Positions 44,220 to 53,562 of a DNA stretch of 64,000 bases are shown in pieces (positions within the stretch are counted from its first letter, which is position 1; the number at the start of each line of letters is the position of its first letter). The notes under the pieces are model-generated. The model did not search any database and was not told the DNA's origin. It saw nothing but the letters and a program-made list of their open reading frames with translations. Source of the stretch: Methanobrevibacter thaueri (GTDB lineage: Archaea; Methanobacteriota; Methanobacteria; Methanobacteriales; Methanobacteriaceae); assembly GCF_003111625.1 (NCBI RefSeq), contig NZ_MZGS01000020.1, positions 1 through 64,000 on the forward strand, given 5' to 3'. The position numbers and the translations under genes are program-made.

Positions 44220-44269
44220 CGTTAATGAGTTTGTCATTAATAATATAAAAAAAGATAAGGTAGGAGAAT

Positions 44270-44383
44270 TTAATCTCCCTTGTTCCAGTTTAAAACACCA
44301 TAAACAATACATAAAAGTGTGGATAAGATAATTCCGACATATACTCCCCAAATCATTGGGTCTTCAATTCCTAAAATCATCAT
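44270..44383 (-). CDS. symporter small accessory protein
   Basis: This 37-residue protein begins MMILGIEDPMIWGVYVG and ends VLNWNKGD, with one membrane helix. The 'LGIEDPMIW' start and 'NWNKGD' end match the small accessory proteins found downstream of sodium:solute symporters. Its first ATG shares one base with the stop codon of the symporter gene (TAATG), so translation is coupled. Confidence 0.85.
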   Translation of the reverse strand: MMILGIEDPMIWGVYVGIILSTLLCIVYGVLNWNKGD

Positions 44384-45993
44384 TATGCATCACTTCCTTT
44401 TTTGTCTATGTTTTTAAATGCCTTATCGATGACCTCCTGTGCAGGAGGTTTGGTAAGTAGACTTACCACAATTGTGAATAAGGCTGAAATCGGTACTGCT
44501 ATTAACATTACGTCAATGAAAGGCCATGGTGCGGCAGGCAATAGTGTTTCCACACCTAAAATGAATTTACAAAGACCAATGCCCACAGCAGTCTTTTTGA
44601 ATACGAATATCAACCAGAACAGACTTACGAATGTTCCGGAAAGTATTCCCGCAATAGCTCCAGGTCTTGTGATTCCTTTCCAGTAAAGTGCACCTAGGAA
44701 AACCGGCAGGAATGCTGCTGCACAGATTTCAAAGAAGAGACTTGTTCCGAGTGCAACTACACTTCCCGGAAGTGAGAATGCCATTACCAATGCTAAAATG
44801 ATAGCTATTAGAATACCGATTCTTGATATGCTCACCTGATCAAGCTTTTGTTTGGATTTTTCTCTTATTGTACCGTAGATGTCCACACCGAATGCTGTTC
44901 CTTGTGTGTGCAGTTGTGAGGATATTGTTGACATTGCAGCTGCAATCAGGGACAGCAGGAAGATGTATACGAACCATTCAGGCAAGGCCATTGTAATGAA
45001 TGTAGGGATGATCTTATCGATGTTTCCTCCAACCACATCAACTGCGATTTTGCCCAGCTTATCATAGAAGTACACGTTTGAAAGTGATCCTACGATGTAA
45101 GCGGTTGTTGGCATGATTGCGATGAATATTCCTCCAATCAGGACAGACCTGTTCAATTCCTTATCGGATTTGACGGTCATGAACCTTACAATCAAGGAAG
45201 GTTGTGCGAGCACCCCAATACCCACACCGATTAATGTGGATGATACAAGTGACCACCAGAACGGTGTTCCAAACTGTGGGAAGGCCGTCCAGCCCGTACC
45301 TCCCGTTGCTATCGAATCGGCAGGATATAAGTTAACCATGTTTGTGAGCGCTGTGTTTGCGGTGTCGACTCCACCGAGTATCCAGTATACGAAGACAAGA
45401 AGGAACACCATTGCAATTACCATGATTGTTCCCTGAAGCGCGTCGGTATACATTACTCCACGGATACCTCCGAACAGCACATAAAATGTAATGATAATGG
45501 ATAAGATTAACAATGCAATACTGAAATCAATCAACAATGAGGATTCCAAAAATCTTGCAGCTCCAATCAATACTACCGCTGCATATAGTGGCATTGCACA
45601 GAAAATAATTAATCCTGATGCGTAATGGATAAATTTAGAGTCAAATCTTTTTCCCAAAAATTCAGGGAATGTCAAGGACCCTAATGAATGTCCCATACGA
45701 CGAGTTCTTTTTCCTAAAAATACAAATGCGATAAATACTCCAATAATAATATTTAAGAATGCTAACCAAAGAACACTCATCCCATATTGTCCTGCAACTC
45801 CACCAAAACCAACAATTGCAGCCGTTGAGATGAATGTTGCACCGTAACTCATTGCCATGATGAATGGGTGTGTGTCCTTACCTGCAATCATGAAGTCTTC
45901 AGAGGAATTGGTTTTCTTGTAGGCGTAGTAACCCACAAAAACCAGGGCGAATATGTAGACTATAAATATTATTGCCAAAATCATAACGTCCAT
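44383..45993 (-). CDS. sodium:solute symporter family transporter
   Basis: The 536-residue protein has about thirteen membrane helices, with SSS-family features: the start 'FVGYYAYKKTNSSEDFMIAGKDTHPFIMAMSYGATFISTAAIVGFGG', the 'GGIRGVMYTDALQGTIM' motif, and the 'LIAAAMSTISSQLHTQGTAFGVDIY' sodium-site region. Substrates of this family include acetate, pantothenate, proline and other organic solutes; none can be assigned. AGAGGTAAT precedes the ATG. A TGTAC inverted repeat lies upstream, and the partner small protein follows. Confidence 0.92.
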   Translation of the reverse strand: MDVMILAIIFIVYIFALVFVGYYAYKKTNSSEDFMIAGKDTHPFIMAMSYGATFISTAAIVGFGGVAGQYGMSVLWLAFLNIIIGVFIAFVFLGKRTRRMGHSLGSLTFPEFLGKRFDSKFIHYASGLIIFCAMPLYAAVVLIGAARFLESSLLIDFSIALLILSIIITFYVLFGGIRGVMYTDALQGTIMVIAMVFLLVFVYWILGGVDTANTALTNMVNLYPADSIATGGTGWTAFPQFGTPFWWSLVSSTLIGVGIGVLAQPSLIVRFMTVKSDKELNRSVLIGGIFIAIMPTTAYIVGSLSNVYFYDKLGKIAVDVVGGNIDKIIPTFITMALPEWFVYIFLLSLIAAAMSTISSQLHTQGTAFGVDIYGTIREKSKQKLDQVSISRIGILIAIILALVMAFSLPGSVVALGTSLFFEICAAAFLPVFLGALYWKGITRPGAIAGILSGTFVSLFWLIFVFKKTAVGIGLCKFILGVETLLPAAPWPFIDVMLIAVPISALFTIVVSLLTKPPAQEVIDKAFKNIDKKGSDA

Positions 45994-46407
45994 AAATAAT
46001 TACCTCTATATAATTACACTTATCTATTTATATATTAAAGTTATATAAAGATTACTATTTATACATCAATGTACTTTTTTGTACATCATAATAGTAGTGG
46101 CGAACACCACCTGCCTCCCATCAACACTGCTGCCTCAACAAAGTCATGCAAAAGCCTTCAGGAAGCCATCCATAGACAGATTTTCACCGTTTGAAATCAT
46201 GAGAATAAGTTTAAAAAAGAATTAAGATTCCCCATGAAATTAACATGAATTTCAAAAGTAACCCTTGACTTTAATTCGTGATTTGAGAGGCAAAAAACAA
46301 TACTAACTTAAATATGCCTTGTGAAAATTAAACAGTACAACAAAGTTTAATATAAATTAATGATAATAAGTAAACATAATGAAAAAATTTTGATAAATAG
46401 GGATACC
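45994..46407. other. intergenic region with a GC-richer island and inverted repeats
   Basis: This 414-nt gap separates the divergent symporter and CoA ligase genes. It holds A/T-rich promoter sequence near each gene, the TGTAC repeat at 46069-46086, an inverted repeat TGAAATT/AATTTCA (46235-46254), and a stretch at about 46095-46200 that is clearly richer in G/C than the flanks. No frame stays open convincingly through that stretch. It may be a decayed gene or a non-coding RNA. Confidence 0.55.
46069..46086. promoter_or_regulatory. ATGTAC-N6-GTACAT operator-like repeat
   Basis: ATGTAC (46069-46074) and GTACAT (46081-46086), separated by six T, form a perfect repeat upstream of the TTTATATA-like box of the symporter gene. 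It contains one TGTACA hexamer, the consensus of TRP boxes bound by TrpY in Methanothermobacter. Assignment to a TrpY-like protein is inference. Confidence 0.45.
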
Positions 46408-47709
46408 ATGTTTTGGAATGAAAAAGCAGAATGTATGAATAAAGAAGAAAAAGAGAAACTCCAACTAAAGAGGCTTCAAGAGACCGTAAAACTCGCATAT
46501 GAAAATGTAGAGTTCTATACAAAAAGGTTTGATGAAATCGGTTTGAAACCGGAAGACATCAAAACCTTGAAAGACATTGAAAAAATTCCATTTACAACAA
46601 AAAGTGATTTGAGAGAAGCCTATCCTTTGGGATTGCTTGCAGTTCCTCGTGAAGAAATCGTTGAAGTACACGCATCTTCAGGAACAACAGGAAAACCTAC
46701 TGTTACAGCATACACCCAAAATGACCTTGACATTTGGGGAGAATGCATTGCACGTGGACTCAAGATGGCCGGTGCCGAGAAAGAATACATCATTCAAAAC
46801 GCATACGGATACGGATTGTTCACCGGAGGATTCGGAATACACCATGGAGGAAACAGAATGGGAGCAATAACAATTCCAATTTCCGCCGGAAACACCCAAA
46901 GACAACTCGACACAATGGTCGACTTCCAAAGTGACATCCTAACATGTACTCCCTCATATGCAATGTATCTCGGAGAATCCAGAGAAAAGGCAGGAATCGC
47001 ATTAGAAGACATTAATTTAAAAGCAGGAATTCATGGGGCCGAAATGTGGACTAATGAAATGAGAAAAAGAATTGAAGAATCTCTTGGAATCAAAACCCAC
47101 AACATTTACGGTTTAACAGAAGTAATGGGTCCAGGTGTTGCTCAGGAATGCGAATACCAAAACGGAATGCACATTCAAGACGATCATTTCTACCCTGAAA
47201 TCATCAACTCAGAAACTGGTGAAACCCTGGATTACGGTGAAAAAGGAGAACTTGTGTTAACCTCTTTAACCAAAACTGGAATGCCTATCTTAAGATTCAG
47301 AACCAAGGACTTGACTTCCCTCATTGGTGAAAAATGTGAATGCGGAAGGACAACAGTCAGAATGACAAGAATCACCGGAAGAAGCGACGATATGCTTAAG
47401 ATTAAAGGAGTCATGGTTTTCCCATCCCAAATCGAAAAGGCATTGCTTAAAGTGTCCGGAGCAAGTCCAAACTACATGATTCATGTGACAAGGCCTGACA
47501 TTCTCGATGAAGTGGAAGTCAAAGTGGAAGCCACAAAAGAGTTGTTCTCCGATGAGATGAAAGAAATGGAAAGAGTCGAAAAACAAATTCAAGCATCCAT
47601 CAGATCAGAAACCGGTCTTAGGGTGGATGTAAGTATCGTTGAACCTGAATCACTCCCAAGAAGTGAAGGTAAAGCTGTTCGTGTAATTGATGAAAGAAAC
47701 TTTGAGTAG
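46408..47709 (+). CDS. phenylacetate-CoA ligase-like AMP-forming enzyme
   Basis: The 433-residue protein matches the PaaK family: '[18 protein letters not shown]', the adenylation loop '[19 protein letters not shown]', '[15 protein letters not shown]' and '[25 protein letters not shown]'. In methanogens such enzymes activate aryl acids (phenylacetate, indoleacetate) to CoA thioesters for reduction to aromatic amino acids; older labels call some F390 synthetases. Location next to an ACT protein and iorBA supports aryl-acid use. The ATG at 46408 follows AGGGAT, 9 nt from the ACT gene at its 3' end. Confidence 0.9.
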   Translation: MFWNEKAECMNKEEKEKLQLKRLQETVKLAYENVEFYTKRFDEIGLKPEDIKTLKDIEKIPFTTKSDLREAYPLGLLAVPREEIVEVHASSGTTGKPTVTAYTQNDLDIWGECIARGLKMAGAEKEYIIQNAYGYGLFTGGFGIHHGGNRMGAITIPISAGNTQRQLDTMVDFQSDILTCTPSYAMYLGESREKAGIALEDINLKAGIHGAEMWTNEMRKRIEESLGIKTHNIYGLTEVMGPGVAQECEYQNGMHIQDDHFYPEIINSETGETLDYGEKGELVLTSLTKTGMPILRFRTKDLTSLIGEKCECGRTTVRMTRITGRSDDMLKIKGVMVFPSQIEKALLKVSGASPNYMIHVTRPDILDEVEVKVEATKELFSDEMKEMERVEKQIQASIRSETGLRVDVSIVEPESLPRSEGKAVRVIDERNFE

Positions 47710-47717
47710 GTGAGAAA

Positions 47718-48149
47718 ATGGCAGTCAAACAAATTTCAATTTTCGTGGAAAACAAAGAAGGAAGAATTAAAAAAGCTATAGATACCTTAGCAAGAGCTGG
47801 AATCAACATCCGTGCATTATCCATAGCTGACACAACAAAATACGGAATTTTAAGATTAATTGTTTCTGATAATGAAAAAGCAATAGAAGCACTTGAAAAC
47901 GATGGTTTCATTGTAAAGGAAAATGAAGTGATTGTCTTAGCAGTTCCGGACGAGCCTAATGGACTGAACTCAACATTGGCCATCTTTGATGAAAAGGACA
48001 TTAACCTTGAATACCTATACGCATTTGTAAGCAGCAAAGTTGATGAGGCCATTGTTGCCATGAGACTTGAAAACATGGAAAAAGCTATCGAAGCTCTTAA
48101 AGACAGCGACGCTAAAATCCTCGATGAAAACGATATTAAAGAATTATAG
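47718..48149 (+). CDS. tandem ACT-domain protein
   Basis: The 143-residue protein is made of two ACT domains: 'VKQISIFVENKEGRIKKAIDTLARAGINIRALSIADTTKYGILRLIV' and 'EVIVLAVPDEPNGLNSTLAIFDEKDINLEYLYAFVSSKVDEAIVAMRL'. Stand-alone ACT proteins next to PaaK and indolepyruvate oxidoreductase genes probably sense aromatic amino acids. AGGTGAG precedes the ATG. It ends with a hairpin/T-run terminator. Confidence 0.93.
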   Translation: MAVKQISIFVENKEGRIKKAIDTLARAGINIRALSIADTTKYGILRLIVSDNEKAIEALENDGFIVKENEVIVLAVPDEPNGLNSTLAIFDEKDINLEYLYAFVSSKVDEAIVAMRLENMEKAIEALKDSDAKILDENDIKEL

Positions 48150-48180
48150 AAAAGATTAACTTCTTTTCTAACCCTATTTT
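48148..48180 (+). terminator. terminator after ACT-domain gene
   Basis: AGAAAAG (48148-48154) and CTTTTCT (48163-48169) form a 7-bp stem at the stop codon, followed after seven bases by a run of six T. Confidence 0.55.
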
Positions 48181-48243
48181 TTAATAATTAAACTAACCAC
48201 ACTATAAAAATAAGAAATTTTAAAAAAAAGAAAGGAAAGATAG

Positions 48244-48522
48244 CTAGAATTCTTTCAATAAGTTAGCTATATCTTCTTTTGAATAACCTAAACGTACAAA
48301 AAGACTTTTCAATGGTTCATTTTCAGGGACCTTGCCCAATTCTCTCCAACTTTTAAAATCATTGCTAAGAATACCGTTGATTAAAAGTTGAATTGTGATT
48401 AAATCATCACTTTTGATAGCGATGAATGCATCTTCGTCCTTGAAAACATTTTCTGGGTCAATTAATGTTACTTTACCATTCCGATCTTTTTTTACAATAG
48501 CATTGTCTATTCTGTAAGCCAT
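48244..48522 (-). CDS. small conserved hypothetical protein
   Basis: I do not recognise this 92-residue protein. It starts MAYRIDNAIVKKDRNGKVTLIDPENVF and ends with a helix 'GYSKEDIANLLKEF'. It is acidic with no cysteines and no membrane segment. The ATG at 48522 follows GTGGTATT. It sits between the ACT gene and iorB but in its own unit with flanking A/T-rich gaps. Confidence 0.7.
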   Translation of the reverse strand: MAYRIDNAIVKKDRNGKVTLIDPENVFKDEDAFIAIKSDDLITIQLLINGILSNDFKSWRELGKVPENEPLKSLFVRLGYSKEDIANLLKEF

Positions 48523-48578
48523 AATACCACAACTCAATATATAATTATACTTATTGTTTAAATATTATTTAAATATAT

Positions 48579-49163
48579 TTAACCTTTGATAGAATTGTAT
48601 CCACTTTCGATTGCCTTCAAATTCATTGCATGGAATTTAGGTTTCAGGTTGTTTTTCATCGCTTCAATAACTGATTCCTTTGTCAATGGGAATCTGTCGT
48701 CAGCGGTAACAGCACCTAAAAGAACCATATTCAATGCAAGAACGCTTCCTGCCTCAATGGCCAATTGTGTTCCATCAATCGGAAGCACGTTCTTGAAGTT
48801 CTCCTTCAAGGTTTTTGTAATGACATCAACACTTGGGTAAGCCTTATCTGATGAAGAGGGAACAATCGGATGGGTGTTGTAAACTATCATACTTTCTGAG
48901 TTAACCTTATCCAATCCTCTTAATGTTTCAATAGGTTCAAATGAAAGCAGCATGTCCGCTCCCTTTTTCGGAATGATTGATGAATTGTATCCGCCAATCT
49001 TCAATTCGGTTGAAACTGATCCTCCCCTTTGAGACATTCCGTGAATTTCACTCATCACCACATCCAAGCCTTGGTTCATTGCGGCCTCACCGATGATTGT
49101 GGAGGTCTTGATGATTCCTTGTCCTCCCACACCGCAAATATAAATACTATAATGATTATCCAT
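48579..49163 (-). CDS. iorB: indolepyruvate:ferredoxin oxidoreductase beta subunit
   Basis: The 194-residue protein has the pyruvate-ferredoxin gamma/IorB fold: 'IYICGVGGQGIIKTSTIIGEAAMNQGLDVVMSEIHGMSQRGGSVSTELKIG', typical of IorB. With IorA it interconverts arylpyruvates and aryl-acetyl-CoA with ferredoxin; in methanogens this can run in the carboxylating direction. AGGTGA precedes the ATG, 4 nt after iorA. Confidence 0.95.
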   Translation of the reverse strand: MDNHYSIYICGVGGQGIIKTSTIIGEAAMNQGLDVVMSEIHGMSQRGGSVSTELKIGGYNSSIIPKKGADMLLSFEPIETLRGLDKVNSESMIVYNTHPIVPSSSDKAYPSVDVITKTLKENFKNVLPIDGTQLAIEAGSVLALNMVLLGAVTADDRFPLTKESVIEAMKNNLKPKFHAMNLKAIESGYNSIKG

Positions 49164-49167
49164 TTTT

Positions 49168-51060
49168 TCACCTACCTGCCTCTAAAGCGCCATATTTACA
49201 TACCTGGATACATACATTGCATCCGTCACACTGTGCTGTGTCAATTGTGATTTTGCCATTGACCTTTGAAATGGCAGGACAAGCGAGTTCGTTTACACAT
49301 TTGTCACAGTTATTACAGTTAGTTTCCACAAAGTTAACTGGAGGTTTTTTCTCCAATCCTTTGATCAATGTACATGGAGCTTTTGATATGATGACTGCAG
49401 TGTCATCTCTTTGTAATGCTTCCTTATAAGTCTTAATTACCTGGTCCAAGTTGAACGGATTGATTACACGCACATAATCGCATCCGCAAGCCAAAGCCAG
49501 TTTACGAATTGATATTTCAGGTGCCTCATCTCCCATTCCGTCCACAGGAATTCCCGGGTTTGGCTGACCGCCTGTCATTGCGGTGATCCTGTTGTCAAGA
49601 ACTGTCAAAACGAAATTGTGCTTGTTGTGGACCGCATTTATCAATGGTGAAACGCCGCTGTGGAAGAATGTTGAGTCCCCTATATAGCTTACTACCTTCT
49701 GGTCTGTTGAAACTGAAAATCCGCAGCCATCACCTACGCTGGAACCCATGGACAAGAGGTAATCTGCCGCATTGTAAGGAGGATTGATTCCTAATGTGTA
49801 GCATCCAATGTCTGAAGCGAATATCACGTCTGAAGCCTTCAATCCAAGTTCCTCTATTGCAAGGTTAACTCCATAATACATTGCTCTGTGAGGGCATCCT
49901 GCACACAATACAGGTGCACGTGACGGAATATCTTCCTGCAGTTTTTCAAGACTTGATGAATATTTGATTTCTGAATCCTCTTTAAAGTCCAATACCTTGT
50001 TCAATCCATCTGCAACTACATCAGAGTTAAATTCATGGAAAAGAGGGAATGTGCCGTCCAACTTACCGTGGACTGTGACATTGAGCCTTTCACTTCCGAC
50101 AACTGATAGTGTGTCCTTTTCGATGATTGGGTCGACTTCCTCCACTATGAACACTTCATCAATGTCCTTAAGGAAGCCTGCGACCTTATCCTTTGGGAAC
50201 GGATATGAAAAACCAAGCTTTAGGATGTTGATGTCCAAGTCATTGAACTTGCAGACATCATGAGCGTAATTATATGCGCTGCTTGAAGCGATTATGGCAT
50301 ATTTCTTATCCTCTGTCAGTTCGATTTCCTGATTGAAATCGCTCTTGTTGGTTATTTCCTCTATCCTGTTGATTTTATCCCATAATCTTACATGCATATC
50401 TCCAGCAAATGCAGGAACCGGAACGTATTTGGATGGGTCCTTGTTGAAATGACCTCTCTTCCAGTGGTTATCGCAATTTGATGAGTTGTCACTCACATCT
50501 CCAAATTCCACAATTCCCCTCATGTGTGATACCCTTGTTGTTGTTCTGACGATTACTGGTATTTTAAACTGTTCTGACAAATCAAATGCATATTTGACCA
50601 TATCCTTTACTTCTTGACAATTGGATGGTTCTAAAATAGGCACATTTGCCAATCTTGCATAATTACGGGTATCCTGTTCGTTTTGAGATGAAAAAAGTGA
50701 AGGATCATCTGCTGATAAAATAACCATACCTCCATTTACACCTGAATACGCAGTTGTCATGAAAGAGTCAGCAGCCACATTCATTCCCACATGCTTCATG
50801 AATGTAAATGACCTTAAACCTGAAACTGCAGCGGTTGCCGCAACTTCCATGGCCACTTTCTCATTGGTTGAAAACTCAAAGTAAATATTGGCGTCTTTAG
50901 CCAATACAGATAAAATATTTCCAATTTCTGATGAAGGAGTTCCCGGATAGGTGGCTGCAATTGAAACGCCTGCCTCTATCACGCCTCTGACAGCAGCCTC
51001 GTTACCTAGTAAAAATTGTTTTTCACCAGGTCCTCCTGTGACTAATTCTTTTAAATTCAT
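49168..51060 (-). CDS. iorA: indolepyruvate:ferredoxin oxidoreductase alpha subunit
   Basis: The 630-residue protein has the N-terminal pyrimidine domain ('GVSIAATYPGTPSSEIGNILS'), 'CAGCPHRAMYYGVN', the thiamine-diphosphate region 'DIGCYTLG' and 'GDSTFFHSGVSPLINAV-N', and a C-terminal ferredoxin domain with CNNCDKCVNELACP and CDGCNVCIQVCKYG, which would bind two [4Fe-4S] clusters. All parts of IorA are present. GAGG precedes the ATG. It is divergent from tfrB across about 100 nt of A/T-rich sequence. Confidence 0.96.
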   Translation of the reverse strand: MNLKELVTGGPGEKQFLLGNEAAVRGVIEAGVSIAATYPGTPSSEIGNILSVLAKDANIYFEFSTNEKVAMEVAATAAVSGLRSFTFMKHVGMNVAADSFMTTAYSGVNGGMVILSADDPSLFSSQNEQDTRNYARLANVPILEPSNCQEVKDMVKYAFDLSEQFKIPVIVRTTTRVSHMRGIVEFGDVSDNSSNCDNHWKRGHFNKDPSKYVPVPAFAGDMHVRLWDKINRIEEITNKSDFNQEIELTEDKKYAIIASSSAYNYAHDVCKFNDLDINILKLGFSYPFPKDKVAGFLKDIDEVFIVEEVDPIIEKDTLSVVGSERLNVTVHGKLDGTFPLFHEFNSDVVADGLNKVLDFKEDSEIKYSSSLEKLQEDIPSRAPVLCAGCPHRAMYYGVNLAIEELGLKASDVIFASDIGCYTLGINPPYNAADYLLSMGSSVGDGCGFSVSTDQKVVSYIGDSTFFHSGVSPLINAVHNKHNFVLTVLDNRITAMTGGQPNPGIPVDGMGDEAPEISIRKLALACGCDYVRVINPFNLDQVIKTYKEALQRDDTAVIISKAPCTLIKGLEKKPPVNFVETNCNNCDKCVNELACPAISKVNGKITIDTAQCDGCNVCIQVCKYGALEAGR

Positions 51061-51166
51061 TATTTTTTCCTCAAAAATATCATTTTTAACAATATATTAT
51101 ATATTACATCAAACTATAAATATATATTATTATATTTTACAAGCTAATAAAATTGGAGAGGGAATG

Positions 51167-52642
51167 ATGATTAAAGTTTATGTTTCAAGATTTAATAGTG
51201 AAACCGATACAGAACCACATTTGGAGTGCTATGAAATTGAACAAACACCCCATATGAAAGTTCTCGATGCACTACAAGCTATTAATGACAAATATGATGC
51301 TGATATTAGTTTCAGAAGCTCATGCAGAGCTGGACAATGCGGGTCCTGCGGCATTCTGTTTAAAGGAAACGGAGCTCTTGCATGCCAAAAAGAAATCAAG
51401 GATGGAGCTATTATTGAACCTCTCAATTTCCCAGTTATCAAAGACCTTATTGTCGACAAGTCAAGCATCGAAGCCAAGGTCAAGGATTTGGAATTGTCCC
51501 TCCAATGTGACCACAAATGCGATGGACTGGACACAAGCATAACCAAAGAGGATTCTATCGAAACCAAAAAGGTGAGAAGCTGCATTGAATGTTACTCCTG
51601 CCTTTCCACATGCCCTGTTGTAAACATTGCAACAGAGGAATTCGGCGGACCATACCTCATGAGATACATTTCCAAATTTGAAAGCGACCCAAGGGAAAGC
51701 TTTGACAGACTAAAAGAAGCGCTGGATGAAGGGCTGTACAACTGTACAAGTTGCGGCAAGTGTCTGGCGGTTTGCCCTAAAAACATCAATACATTTGGAG
51801 ATGCGATTGAACGCATGAGGGCAATTGCTGTTGCAAACGGTTCAGGACCTCTTCCGGAACACGTTGCATTCAAGGAAAACATTCAAAAAACAGGAAGGTC
51901 CGTCAAGACAGACAAGACACCGTTCATCGAAGAGGTGACAAACGAAACAGGTTCAAAGATAGCATTCTTTACCGGATGTATGGTGGATTATAAGTTCCCT
52001 GAAACCGGCCACAAGCTGGTTAAGATATTGAAAGAAAACGGAATTGACATTGACGTGCCTGAAGGCCAGGTCTGTTGCGGTTCCCCACTTTTAAGAACCG
52101 GCCAGACAGACCTTGTACAGGAACTTGTTGACATAAATAAAGAAGTGTTCAAGGATTATGATACTGTAATTACCATTTGCTCCGGCTGTGGAGCCACTTT
52201 GAAGAACAACCACCCGCAATTCGGGTCTGAGCTTAATGTAATGGACATCAGCGAATTCCTGGTTGACAAACTTGATGAATCCAAATTAAAAGAAGTGAAC
52301 ATGAAGGTGACATACCATGACCCATGCCACTTGGGCAGAGGCCAAGGAATCAAGGACCAGCCAAGGGAAATCATTGAAAAGATTCCTGGCGTTGAATTTG
52401 AAGAGATGCTGTATCCATGCCAATGCTGCGGTGCCGGCGGAGGAATCAAATCCGGAAAACCTGAAATTGCAATGGACCTCTCAAAGTCCAAGGCAGAAAT
52501 GATCAAGGACACAGGAGCCGATGCCGTTGTTACAATCTGCCCATTCTGCAAACTGAACCTGCAGGACGGATTGGATGCCAGTGGTTGTGAAGACATCAAG
52601 ACACTTCACATACTTGAATTATTAGATAAAGCTTATGAATAA
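51167..52642 (+). CDS. tfrB: thiol:fumarate reductase subunit B (CoM/CoB-dependent)
   Basis: The 491-residue protein combines an N-terminal [2Fe-2S] domain ('CRAGQCGSCGILF' and a following Cys), two [4Fe-4S] sites ('CIECYSCLSTCP', 'CTSCGKCLAVCP') and two C-terminal CCG domains ('GQVCCGSPL', 'YHDPCHLGRG-', 'CQCCGAGGG') like HdrB. That layout defines TfrB, which oxidises coenzymes M and B to the heterodisulfide while fumarate is reduced on TfrA. The start is at one of two ATG codons (51164 or 51167) after GGAGAGGG; the second gives better spacing. TfrA is not in this window. Confidence 0.95.
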   Translation: MIKVYVSRFNSETDTEPHLECYEIEQTPHMKVLDALQAINDKYDADISFRSSCRAGQCGSCGILFKGNGALACQKEIKDGAIIEPLNFPVIKDLIVDKSSIEAKVKDLELSLQCDHKCDGLDTSITKEDSIETKKVRSCIECYSCLSTCPVVNIATEEFGGPYLMRYISKFESDPRESFDRLKEALDEGLYNCTSCGKCLAVCPKNINTFGDAIERMRAIAVANGSGPLPEHVAFKENIQKTGRSVKTDKTPFIEEVTNETGSKIAFFTGCMVDYKFPETGHKLVKILKENGIDIDVPEGQVCCGSPLLRTGQTDLVQELVDINKEVFKDYDTVITICSGCGATLKNNHPQFGSELNVMDISEFLVDKLDESKLKEVNMKVTYHDPCHLGRGQGIKDQPREIIEKIPGVEFEEMLYPCQCCGAGGGIKSGKPEIAMDLSKSKAEMIKDTGADAVVTICPFCKLNLQDGLDASGCEDIKTLHILELLDKAYE

Positions 52643-52653
52643 TCATTTAGGAG

Positions 52654-53562
52654 TTGATTAAAATAGGAGATGCTGCCGTTAGTGAGGAGAAAGTAGTTGA
52701 GACAACAGCTATGGCTTCACCTGAAGAGAAAAAGGAAAGCGAATCCGAAAAGAAATCAACTTCAACAAAAAAGGCTGCCTCAACAAAGCAAGCGAGAGGC
52801 ACCGGAAGAGTCAAGCTCATTCGTGAAAAGGAAGACGAAGAAGTGAGTCTCTTTAAAGAAAATATCTACATTGTTTTTGTGGAATGCGAAACCCCTGGAA
52901 ACGTGGGATTCCTTGCAAGGACAATGGCAAACTTTGGATTGAAAAATCTTGTGTTGATTAATCCTACAAAACTGACAAACGAGGCATACTATCAGGCCAC
53001 ACATGGAAAATACATTGTGGAGAATGCAAAAATCTATCCTACTTTGGATGAGTTTTATCAATCACAGAGAATTGATTTCAAGGTTGCTTCAACAGGAACC
53101 GTTGGCGGAAGCTACAACCTAGCAAGAATTCCAATCAAGCCTGAAGAACTTGGCAAATCCATAAACGTGGAAAACAAGATAGCCATACTCTTCGGAAGAG
53201 AGGGTGATGGACTTTCAAACAAGGAAATCGGCGATTGCGATATCTGCGTGTCAATTCCAACCGACCCGACCTATCCAATCATGAACATTTCCCATGCGGC
53301 CGCAATAATATTCTATGAGCTGTTTAAGAACAAGCATGAGTTCGGCGTGGAAGGCCTTAGCGAAAGCAGCTCCCTGGAAAAGGAATACCTGCAAAAGGAT
53401 ATGGATTCCCTAATAGATTCCCTTGACATTCCAGAGCATAAAAAGAAAAACGGTAAAAAGACATTTAACAATATAATCTCACGAGCATTCATAACAGGCC
53501 GTGAAGCGCATACCATGAAAGGTATCTTAAGAAGATTAAACAATAAACTTGGTGAACAATGA
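52654..53562 (+). CDS. TrmJ-like tRNA/rRNA 2'-O-methyltransferase (SPOUT)
   Basis: The SPOUT domain is clear: 'IYIVFVECETPGNVGFLARTMANFGLKNLVLINP', 'IAILFGREGDGLSNKEIGDCDICVSIPTDPTYPIMNISHAAAIIFYELF', as in TrmJ-type enzymes. A Lys/Ser/Glu-rich N-terminal stretch of about 65 residues precedes it and is probably disordered. The start is uncertain: TTG 52654 directly abuts AGGAG, too close to be ideal, and the next ATG in frame is at 52711 with no clear ribosome binding site. The 302-residue version is listed. It overlaps the next gene by 4 nt. Confidence 0.85.
   Translation: MIKIGDAAVSEEKVVETTAMASPEEKKESESEKKSTSTKKAASTKQARGTGRVKLIREKEDEEVSLFKENIYIVFVECETPGNVGFLARTMANFGLKNLVLINPTKLTNEAYYQATHGKYIVENAKIYPTLDEFYQSQRIDFKVASTGTVGGSYNLARIPIKPEELGKSINVENKIAILFGREGDGLSNKEIGDCDICVSIPTDPTYPIMNISHAAAIIFYELFKNKHEFGVEGLSESSSLEKEYLQKDMDSLIDSLDIPEHKKKNGKKTFNNIISRAFITGREAHTMKGILRRLNNKLGEQ

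Noticed and set aside
46104-46215. Protein-coding remnant in the GC-richer island
   Set aside because: Several frames give short peptides on both strands, but each is interrupted quickly and none matches a family I recognise.
46408-47709. Coenzyme F390 synthetase
   Set aside because: The family overlaps with phenylacetate-CoA ligase, and the neighbouring ACT and ior genes favour aryl-acid activation; F390 activity cannot be excluded.
50951-51163. N-terminal extension of TfrB
   Set aside because: The extra 71-72 codons overlap iorA on the other strand, include its promoter, and precede a good GGAGAGGG site at the proper tfrB start.
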